A DNA stretch of 46,951 nucleotides from Haplosporangium gracile (lineage: Eukaryota > Mortierellomycota > Mortierellomycetes > Mortierellales > Mortierellaceae). The DNA lies in the NCBI GenBank assembly GCA_015499985.1, contig JAAAUF010000228.1, positions 1 to 46,951 on the forward strand. Direction: 5' to 3'. The notes under the pieces are model-generated. The model had not been told where the DNA came from, did not search any database, and saw only the letters and a list, made by a program, of their open reading frames with translations. Below are positions 1 through 9,400 of this stretch, one piece after another; position 1 is the stretch's first letter; each line of letters starts with the position of its first letter. Both the position numbers and the translations under genes were made by a program.

Positions 1-1336
1 AAAAAAAAAAAAAAAGGGCGAGACCATGTATTTTTGTACAATGACTACCACTAGGTCTTGATGAGGCGCGGGTCATGTTTGCAAACAAAAGTACCGAGCA
101 ATTATCCCTATTGATCTGCTGACTCTTTTACCAGTGCTGTTGTAGGATTGGTAGCGGGGTTGATCATTTCTGAGGGTATTGATCAGAATGGGGATGGTCC
201 CAATGGCTCGGCAGCGGGCTATGAGTCCTGTTGTGCGGCTCTACAGCTCATGGCATTCTAGAGATCTGGACATTCTGCGGATAGGCGGGATGTAGGTTAG
301 TCAGAAGAGTGGGAAATCAGACGTGGTGATTTGAGTCGGAGGAGGTTTGGCTTTGGCAGTGACAGGTTTGGCAACAAGTTTTGCGGGTTCGATGCTTTTA
401 GTGCACTTTTAGTGGCTGCTATCAGAGGTGACCAAAGACATGGCGAAGACTTGGTGAAGAGGACGGAAGGTTGGTGCGGTGATAGGTGGGACGGGTCTGA
501 GTGATTGCAATAGGGGAGAGAGTAGTAGTTGGAACGATGGTTGAGAAATGTGGTTGTTGAAGCTGTTTTGGGCTTGGAACAATTGGTTCACGCCGAGGTG
601 TTGGTATTGGTGGCGGTGAAAGTGATAGCGATTGTGGGTCACTGATCCTGTTGAATGTGTCTGTGTTAGAGTTGTTGTTATAGGCTGGCGGCAGGTCAGA
701 GAGGACGGGGCAGATGATTTTGAGTAGGACATTTTTTTGTAGAAGGAGAAGGAAAGTGGAGATCAGGTTAGTGTGATGGAGGGTGGGGAGAGTGGAGAAA
801 AAGAAGGAAAGGTACAGAAGAAAAAGAAAACAACGAAGAAGAAGAAGAAGTAGAAAGAAAGTTGGGGGACATTGCGCCCTCATATTTATCTCTGCGCCGT
901 TTGCTCTTTACTCCCCCGTTCTGTCTCGTGGGTCAAAGAGTCACTTGTTATTCTTAAAGTGATGGCGAGTAGGGTCAATTAAGGAGTACATGCATTCCTG
1001 CCACCAGATTTTTCACGCGTGTTACTCATAGTGCACGCTTGTGGGAGGTGGAGCCAGCTTCACCATGTACCAATTGCTTGACAATTGTTGGACAACTGGT
1101 GGGCGATAGGACGATGAACGATTGAAGGGGCAGAAGGGTTATTGAGAAGATACTGGGACATTACTTGACAAAGCACGGATCGGTACCCAGACAGAATTTT
1201 TTTAAAAAATAAGAACCCAAAGGAAGCATTATTTCCTATATGGCAAGGAAATACATTATAGTGCCATCACCAACGCGTCTTTACAATGGAAATAACAACC
1301 GCTAAAGGTCCTCTTCGAGAGCATGTTTTGTAGGCG
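1..1336. other. Upstream stretch with no supported gene
   Basis: The window opens on an A-rich run. Long minus-strand open frames at 409-883 are rich in Ser, Pro, Thr and Leu and begin in a polypyrimidine tract around 836-850 that reads as poly-Leu. They overlap each other in two frames, have no recognisable domain, and look like a composition effect or a decayed leader. Nothing else in this stretch is supportable. Confidence 0.5.
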
Positions 1337-3348
1337 TTGAACAAAAAAAAAGGGGAAGAGCATGTGACGCTACCGAATTTTGTACACAAGTTTGGTTATA
1401 CGAACAAGGACTCAGCCTCGTTGGCATACTCTGTGCTTATTGAGAATTCCCAAGTTGAGATCCGGCGGTCGGAAAGGCTTCAGGAGGCCTTCAAGGAGTT
1501 CAGACTTAATTCAGAGGAAATGTTCTGGAGTGAAGTGGAGTCGAAGGTTGATACTGCCTTGTCGTCCAGAAAGTCAGGAATGATTACAAGAGCTGCTGGT
1601 CTCCGGCAGGCTGCCCAGGACTACGATAGTCATTTTGAGGGCACCAAGTCTTCAACAACGCATTCAGGCTTACCACCTCAACCTGCTTTATCGTCAACAG
1701 ATGAAGGTAATGTTCTTGGCCACGACAATGCGAGTGTTTTAGGCAAGGGGTATTAAATAATATTTCCTATTTAAACCATAGCGGGCAAGAAGCGACGGTC
1801 GGGTTTTGAGACTGAAAACGATCCCCATGATGAGCATTCTGAGGGAAGGTTTTCTTCGTTCTCAGTACAATTGTCTATGGTTTCCAAGGCATCACCACTG
1901 TTTGCACCGCAGTCTGACTTTTCAACACAAGAGCAACCATCCAGTCCAGGGAACTCGACTCTGCATGAACAACCGTTTACGAGTGGCTTTGATAATTCGT
2001 CTACAAAGGAGGATATGACAGAGGAAAGACGTAAGTTATATTGTGGACATTTTTTGTTAATAGTTTTATTTTTGAAACTAATCGATATTATCTTATATAG
2101 TATCAGCTATGATGTTGTTAAATCAAAAGACTGTGTGGAAAGTTCTTGAACTGGATTTTCTTTCCAAGTTCCTTATATTCAGGGACGAGCCACAATCACG
2201 GTTCTCCTTGGCACTGGACGGAATTGCAGATGTCACCCAAGGTTCCGAATTCGCTTTGACTTTGACCCAGGAGGAGCTGACCCTAGCAAATGCTACGTCT
2301 ACATCAGATCCAGACATCAACGCGAGGTGGCCAAGACTCTTGTTGATACTTTCTAGAGTTTGCGTGCTATCGCATTCTTACGACGATGTAACCAGGGCCC
2401 TGAAGAAGGAGGAGGATGATCCTATTGTTGACTATTTACAAGGTATAGTCTACCACTAGTGAGTATTCTCTTTATTCGTTACCACGCGTGTTCATACTTT
2501 TTTTTGAGGAGATGAATGAATGCAGTTTTAACCTTTTTCATCTTCCCTTAAATAGTTCCCATCATCTAAAGTTCTCTGATACGGTATGTGAAGGCCTGAA
2601 TGAGCGAGAAGGATTCAGCGACTTCACCTAGCAATTCATTCGAGGAGCTTTGACGTTGGTTGGTATCCGTTCGAGATGTTTCGAAGTACCGGTGGCAGGG
2701 GCAAAGGAAAGGAAAAACTACGGACGGGATTTTGTGCAGGAGACTGAGGAGCAGGCATTAATGGCGGATGGAATTGCGGTATTTGAAGGTCAACAGATCT
2801 ATATTGCAGAGGCAGTACTTGTTCATGAGCCAAAGCCGGAGAAAAAGTCTAAGGACAAGGTATGCAATGGCTTTTCAAGTCTTTAATTCCTCCTTTATAT
2901 TATTAGGCGCTGCCTTCATTGCTTATCTTCTTCCTTTTTCTTTTTATAGTTTAAGGTGATACGTTGCATGCATGACTCATGGAACAGTCAGGTTCGGGCA
3001 ATTGCTCGAGAATCTGTGCCTCCAGCTGGCTTAACAGTGTTTGGTTCAACGTCATATGAAGATGAGACCAAATTTCTTGCGATGGATTTTATTGGAACAT
3101 ACAGATTGCGGCAAATCGGGGGGATGCTTGTTCCATTGCGGAAGTCGCATTTCGGAAGGAGAATGGCAGTCTGTGTCAAAACCTGTTTGGAGTTTGCACT
3201 TAACCTGGAGGAAGAAACAATTCGTCGTAGTCTGGTTGAGGAGACCAGTGAGGATTTGGGTGCAGCCTGCGATCTGATTAAGCAAACCAGGACCACTCCT
3301 GTGAAAGAGATTAAAAGACGACGACTGAGTGACATATATCAGAAGTAA
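1337..3348 (+). pseudogene. Decayed multi-exon lineage-specific protein gene
   Basis: A spliced protein of roughly 520 residues is visible but broken. Exons read well across introns 1707-1781, 2031-2100, 2443-2555 and 2860-2949, each with GT and AG ends and matching phase. Three defects stand out. No ATG lies in frame at the 5' end: the frame opens just after a TAG at 1331-1333, while the ATG at 1323 reaches a stop at 1338. The frame delivered at 2556 stops at 2567, and the coding signal (CEGLNEREGFSDFT) continues in another frame. A TAG at 2629-2631 then interrupts FSDFT/QFIRGALTL, where I would expect Trp. The C-terminal exon (2950-3348) reads cleanly from FKVIRCMHDSW to its stop. The layout resembles a Mortierella family of unknown function that I recall only loosely. 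A 48-nt GT-AG intron at 2584-2631 could remove the TAG but does not fix the upstream frame break. Confidence 0.6.
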
Positions 3349-3537
3349 ACTTTTCAATCCCCTTAAGCAGAACGCCTACCAAAAGAATAAATGACGTGTA
3401 TGCCATCATCATTTATTAGCTCCTTCCTTGTCCGCTCCTTCTTTTCTTGTCATCAATTCATATACTCTCACTTAGCTCGCTTATTCTTTTCAACCATTAT
3501 TCTTTCCTATATCCACTCCTTTATACCTACATTTTCC

Positions 3538-5043
3538 ATGCTTTGCAATACCATAGCGAACAATGTCCTGACTCTGTTCTGCCTTGTCGATGGAGAGGCT
3601 ATGCCGTTCTCAATTGACATCGACTCTGCAAAGACATTCGACCACCTCAAAGATGCAATCAAGGCCAAGAAAACAAATGAGTTCAGCGACGTCGATGCAG
3701 ACAAGCTTATTCTTTGGCGTGTCTCAATTCCTCTTGCCCCTCTTAATGAGCGCAAGCCCATCTTCCTGAAAGAGTTTAATTCCGCAGCAGAACTCGACCC
3801 AACAGACGACCTCTCTGATATCTTTAAAGAGACACCGCCCAAGAAAACAATCCACGTCATTGTTCGACGACCTGTATCAGGTAAAGGTGATGTCTTTAAT
3901 AATCGATATTGTTTTGAAGTAGAAAGCTTACACTATAACTATCGTATTCTCTGGCAATTGCAGTAGTTGACAAAAGAAGTGGAGATAACAAAAGACTTCG
4001 AACCGATGCTTGTCCATCCGACTCGCCCAATCCGAACAAGAGAGTTGTCACTGGACTAGACCAATCAGAGTTAGGCTGCAGTCCCGGTGCTAGTGGCGAA
4101 CGCCCAGGACAAGACGATGGTTATATAGATGGACCCACCTTTGCTGTGCTTCGCGACAAGGTTTGCAACGATGTAAGATATCTTGGAGAAACAACTTGCA
4201 TGTCTAACAAATCGTATTTCATTTGGTAAGTTTTCTTTACGTAAAAGAGGAAACAGATAGGCTAATTGAAATCTGTTTCACTTCTTTAAAACAAAGTTGC
4301 GGGTGACATGCAGTTACATGGGCGATGAACGGGTGGTCTTGGTCCGAAAGGAAACGTGTTTTCGGAAACTCGTCCAACGCATTCAGGAAAAGTTTCAATC
4401 GAATCAACCCTTCAGACTCAAGTTCAATTACAATGACAACCATGAAAAGGCGTCCATGGTTGATGATGAGGACTGGGTCCTGGCTCAACAATGCTTTGAT
4501 CTCGAACTCTGGTGTTTCACCCAGTCTGACTCCGTCAATCCGAGCAACAGGATTGGCACTGGTTCATTTCAAGTAGAGGAGGATCGCGATTCTGGTGTGA
4601 TAAGTTGCGCCAGCGGAGAGCTCTTAGAAGAAGGCAATGAATATTTGGATGAAACTGCTTTTGCTGTTCTTCTCGACAAGGTTGACAACGGTGTAAGACA
4701 GCATGAGCAAGCAAATTGCATGTTGACAAGCCGTATAAAAATTGGAAACAGACGAGCTAATCGATAATCTGATTCTCCTCTCAACTAGTTACGGGTTAAA
4801 TGTCATTATATGGATGATGTGCGAGTGGTCCTGGTCCGCGAGGATATGTCTTTTCGGAAACTCGTCCAATGCATCCAAGAAAAGTTCCAGTCAACTCGGC
4901 CCCTCAAACTCACTAGCCAGAGTTATGGAGGGATGTTTATGGTTGATGATGAGGACTGGCTCCTAGCTCAACAACGTTGTGTAGAAGAATTGTGTGGCAT
5001 GGAGCAAATGTGCCTAGAACTCTGGTGTTTTGATGAAATATAA
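3538..5043 (+). CDS. Crinkler-type N-terminal header fused to two PB1 domains
   Basis: Exons 3538-3880, 3964-4172, 4297-4692 and 4789-5043 join in phase to 400 residues. Residues about 9-112 form a Crinkler (CRN) header: LTLFCLVDGE, then an FDHLKDAIK helix, DKLILWRVSIPL and a closing HVIVRRP. In oomycetes and some fungi this header marks secreted or intracellular effectors and other proteins built by domain swapping. Residues 113-184 are a polar linker with a basic patch (KRSGDNKRLR) that could be a nuclear signal. Residues about 185-252 and 317-385 are two PB1 domains, each LRV-C-Y, FRKLVQ-IQEKF and VDDEDW-LAQQ. PB1 domains pair with one another in NADPH-oxidase, polarity and kinase scaffolds. 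The ATG at 3538 was chosen because it lies just before the header; the frame stays open further upstream but reads as hydrophobic leader sequence. No signal peptide is evident. The header and PB1 calls are recognition; the function is unknown. Confidence 0.8.
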
Positions 5044-5146
5044 AAGAGAAGTTATTGCGAATACGAATATGGTGACGTCTCGCGAACCTTTTTTTCATGT
5101 TTAACCTTTGTCGTTTGCTTATCATTTCTCTCTCAACTTTCCCTTC

Positions 5147-5312
5147 GTAGCAAGACATTGTCCTTAAAAGTGGTAATTACATCTCTTAACCTTTTCACCA
5201 TCACTGCCGATCATTCCTCCCTCTGTCATATTCTTTCACTTTCACTCTCATTTATGTTTTTTCGTTGCAAGATGTTATCTTCAGAAGCGGCAATTACATT
5301 CCTGAATCCCTG
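5147..5312 (+). repeat. Two diverged direct copies, about 118-bp period
   Basis: A block starting near 5147 (reading QDIVLKSGNYI) recurs near 5265 (reading QDVIFRSGNYI). Both follow a similar tcgt(a/t)gcaaga string and keep the same frame, with mostly synonymous or conservative differences. They lie directly downstream of the tandem PB1 exons. They may be relic duplicated exons of the same or a neighbouring gene; the second is followed by an open frame to 5552. Confidence 0.5.
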
Positions 5313-5992
5313 TTGACCGCGTTTGACTTATTTGCCATCAATTTCTTTACATCTAGGTGTATATCACAATTCTTTCTCTCGCTCACTCCGTTATTGACGC
5401 TCGTTACTGAATTCTGCTTCAGTATCCGCTTGATAACAACAGACTATGTCGCAGGCCAGCAAGGTCTTGGGTCACCTGTCTTTATGAAAGGCCCTTATCT
5501 AACCAGTCAGAAAGAGAGGGATTTGTTTTTTGGAACAAATGTATGTGAATGAGTTAGTAGTGCTGTGAATGAGAATTAGTAGTGCAAAAGGTGGCTGTGA
5601 GTGAGAGTTAATAGTGCAAGTGGATAAGCTAGTAGTGAAAGTGGATGCCTTGCAAATGAATGCCTTGTGTGGCGACTCGAACTAGCCATGATCTCCTTCA
5701 AGGCAAATGACACTGTATCAGGGTTTTTTTTATTCCATCTGGAATAATTCTGAGCTCAGCCAGCAAGTGTCCTTGCCAGGATTCCCTGCTCCCCTTAAGC
5801 AGATCCCCCTGAAGTCTACCCAGTCGCCACGTCCCTGACTGTCCCCAGGATCCTGAGTCCCGGTACGCTTCGGTCCACCTGGTCGACTCCACTAGGCCCC
5901 GGCAGCCCCGATCCGAGAAGCTCTTCCGAGGGCTCTGATGCTCTGCCGATCCCGCGACTCCGACCCTCCTGGACGTTGGCCGAACCGTCCTC

Positions 5993-6003
5993 CATATAAA
6001 TAG
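5993..6003 (+). promoter_or_regulatory. TATA-like box
   Basis: The string catataaatag is followed about 105 bp downstream by an ATG that opens a 94-codon frame (6103-6387). Placement suits a Pol II promoter, possibly from a mobile-element terminal repeat, but there is no independent support. Confidence 0.3.
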
Positions 6004-6054
6004 CTAGCATTATCTTAGATTCCCAGTCAGTTCCTTTTCCGTTCTCACTTCTAA

Positions 6055-6069
6055 ATATATATATATATT
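6055..6069. repeat. TA dinucleotide microsatellite
   Basis: Short run of alternating T and A directly upstream of a pyrimidine-rich leader. Probably variable between strains. Confidence 0.7.
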
Positions 6070-6429
6070 ATTTTCCCCATATACTTTCTCTCTTTGTTCT
6101 TGATGTCCATCCTCCGCTGGACATTCATCTATCTAGCCGTTCTCTTCTCACTCTACCTTCTGGAGCTCTCTATCCTAGAGCTATCTCCTTCTTCCCCTTT
6201 GTCTACTTCTGGTTGCATCTTTGATCGCTCGTGCTGCATTTTCCCTAATAGCAGACAGCCGATTCGCCTCTCAATTGTCCAAGCCATCGGTCTGCGCGAA
6301 GGCGAAGTTGCATCGCTTCTGATCCATTTCCCCGGCTCGAGTCCTGTATCATCAAGTGCGAGTCGGATGCGAACGAAAATTGGCTGATCCCTCGTCTTCA
6401 CGAGAATATCCTGCAGTACTGCTCTCAGC

Positions 6430-9400
6430 TCAAGAAGGTCGATTGTCCCAGGTCAACCCGTTCGCACCCTCAAGAATGGCCTCCGAAAGAACAAGACCAC
6501 CGCAAGTAGAGCTCCAGACCAATCGAACCCGATAACTTCTACCACCTCCTTCGTCGATCAACCGCCAGACCCGAACAGACTTGTCCTTGCAGCCCGTTGC
6601 AAACATCATCTCGCCATCATTGGTAGTAGTGGAGGATTTCCAACAGAGGCTGTTCACATCACCAAAAAAATCACCAATCACCACCAGACATTGTCCAGAG
6701 GTGACCTCCCACAGTCGAACTGTACCGTCCTGACTCCCTGTCGCAACGAATTGGCCATTGGGAGATACAGTCACGACTTCAACAGCTTGGGTATGGCCCG
6801 ACAGGACAAAGATGGCATTGGCGGATTGGAGATCCCAGACCCGGGCAGTGTTGTCCTTGCCTCCAGTGACAATCCAGGCACCGCTCGGGGAAAAGTCGAC
6901 TGCCGAGACAGCCTCGGTGTGGCCTTGCCAAACGGGGCCTTCGCCTCCAAAGCGAACATCCCAGAAACGGACTGTGCTGTCCCAGCTGCCCGAGACCAAC
7001 CAATTCCTAGGAGGTGAGAAAGATAGGGAGGAGACTGGGAGGTCATGGCCGCGGAAGAGATGCATGCGTTCACCTGTAGTGGGGTTTAATACCAAGATCG
7101 TGTTGTCCTCGCTTCCTGAGGCTAGTTGTTCACCGCTGGGTGTAAAGGCGACGGTAGTCACCGACTCGGTATGGTTGTTCCAGACAAACTCCTGTCGACC
7201 GGTACGAGCACACCACAATCGAACCGTCTTGTCCTCTCCACCAGAGGCAACCTGAAGTCCTGTAGGTGAGAATGCGACCGCGTTGACCTTCCGAGTATGA
7301 CCCCTCAGTACCGAAATGGGGACCCCTGACTCTGCGTCCCAGTTACGGACGGTTTGGTCATGGCCACCCGAGACGATATGACGACCATCCTTTGAGAACG
7401 CCACGCCAGAGATAGCATCAGAGTGGTTGTTGAGCCCTCGCAAAACCGCTTGAGAATTCGAGTCCCAAAAGCGTATTGTCTTGTCGGTGCTTCCTGAGAT
7501 GACCGACTGTCCGTTTGGCGAATAGGCCACGGTGGTCACGGTTCCCGAATGCCCGCCAAAGACTGCACCAGGTGTGCCCGTTAATGGATCCCACAGCCTC
7601 ACGGTACTGTCCTTCCCGCCAGTAACGACCTGCTCGCCCGTCACTGAAAACGCGACACAGGTAACAGCATCCGTATGGCCGACCCAGACAAAGCGGTTGG
7701 TATCGGTCGTAGTCGCATCCAGTAGTCGAATTGTCATATCCTGGCTTCCAGAGGCGATGTGGCGTCCGGCCGGCGAGTAGGCAACACACAAAACCCAGTC
7801 CGTGTGTCCTTCAATGACTGCTCGAAGAGTCCCCAGGTGAACATCCCACAGTCATGTCCCAACTGCCCAAGGCAATCTCGCGATCGTTGGGTGAGAAGGC
7901 AATGCTGGTCACACAATTCTCATGTCCGACCAAGACCGGCCCTGCTTGATTGGCATGATTGTGTCGTCCCGAGACAAACCACAGACGGACCGTCCTGTCC
8001 CAACTACCTGAGGCCACCAACATGCCGTTCCTCGAGTAGGCCAAACAGGTAACTCGGTTGGTATGGCCGATCAGCTCTGGACCCCGACCGCCGTTCTGGG
8101 TATCCCACAGCTTGACGCTTGTACCCTCGCTTGCGGACGAAAGTTCCTGGACCCGCGGCGAGAATGCAAGACTGGTGACGGCCGAGATGTGTGCTGGGAT
8201 AATGTAAAGTCGCTCCAGAGACTCAGCATTGTAGACTCGAATGATCCCGTCTGAACAGCCGACCGCCAACTTCCTTCCATCGGGAGAGTACCTACAGGAG
8301 TGAACGCTGAAGTATTCTCGGAGGTACTGCGATTCTCCAAATTGGATACCATCCATCTTGGCTCGGCTCAGATCTGTCTGCCGCAACCAGCTGCTCGAAA
8401 GGTTTACGTCTGTCAAGTCAGCTCCCTGCAAATGTGTCGAATCAAACTCTCCACCAGACAAGTTGGCGCCGGGTATCCGAATGCCTTTCAGATCCATCCC
8501 GTTAAATCTCACTCCAGCTCGAACAAGGATGGTGATCGCATTTGCGGCGGACTGACTGGCTTGGATCTCTGTTTTAGACTGCTCAATCATCGCAAACAGC
8601 TTCTTCTTGAATTCTGGATCTCCTTGGACGCGCTCGGCCAGGAATTGAAGGATCGTCGGCTCCTTGGCAAGGTTCCGTTGAGATAAGGGACCATCGAGTG
8701 GGTTCTTGCTCCTGAGAGACTCGACACCGGGCAGTATCTGGGGCGCTCTTCTCTCGATCGAATCACGTCTGGGCCTCGGTGTCGATCGACTGGTAGATAC
8801 TCTTGGTATTGCGTCCGAAGTGTGAGTTGGCAGGCTGAAAGGATTATCCGACGTTTTGTTGAGGGGGTTGGTCGATGCTCGCAAAAACGGATTGGTTGAG
8901 GTTTGCCCAGCAGGGTTGGTTGCCGGCTGACTGACCGCTGGAATGAAATGCTGGAGATACGGATTGTTTGATGGCCAACTAGAAAAAATGTCAACAGTTT
9001 CCTGGCTGTTAGAATGACCAAATGACTGAGTTGAAGATACGGGTGGTAGCTGTTCTCCGTCTTGGTTGATCATGTCTCTAGAATAAAAGTACTCTAAAAG
9101 CGACCCATGGATGAACTGGTACTGAATTCCAGTACGAGACAAGGGGCTCGACTCGCGCAGCAGCTGGACTGCACTCTCTGGGCTGAAAAACTCGGCCTTC
9201 CAAGTGTCCTTATCTTTGTAGTTCGAGTAATGAACCACCGGGTTGCCATTCTGCTCCCTAAAAATAGCCGACGCCAGCTTCTTGAGGTAGCAGATGACAT
9301 TGAGTTCGAATCCGTCATTGAGCAAGTTCCTTCACGCCAAAGTAGCCGCGGGGGTCAGACGACTGTTTTGTATTCGTTTCTTGTTGACCTCGAGTCATTG

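Larger units (their letters stand above)
5044..6429. other. Unassigned stretch with repeats and a TATA-like box
   Basis: Apart from the 118-bp copies, this stretch holds a degenerate short repeat of the type agtagtg/gagagttaatagtgcaag at 5555-5640. A GC-rich segment follows (5760-5990), open on the minus strand but without recognisable domains. A TATA-like box (catataaatag) lies at about 5993 and a TA-dinucleotide run at 6055-6069. An open frame from the ATG at 6103 to 6387 (94 residues, hydrophobic N-terminus) is positioned as if driven by that TATA box, but I do not recognise it. Confidence 0.45.

Noticed and set aside
422..883. 153-residue minus-strand frame starting MRAQCPPTFFLLLLLL
   Set aside because: Poly-Leu and Phe come from a polypyrimidine tract. 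The rest is low-complexity and a second frame overlaps it; no domain.
2584..2631. 48-nt GT-AG intron that would remove the in-frame TAG
   Set aside because: It would delete the coding-like stretch CEGLNEREGFSDFT and does not repair the frame break just upstream, so a nonsense change is simpler. Not fully excluded.
6758..7255. Long plus-strand frames opposite the WD40 region
   Set aside because: Antisense shadows of the repeated WD40 codons; they carry no domain of their own.
9303..9316. GTTCGAATCC, a perfect tRNA B-box string
   Set aside because: It lies inside the NLR coding sequence, with no A-box or cloverleaf upstream. Similar strings at 19950, 24230 and 29640 were dismissed for the same reason.
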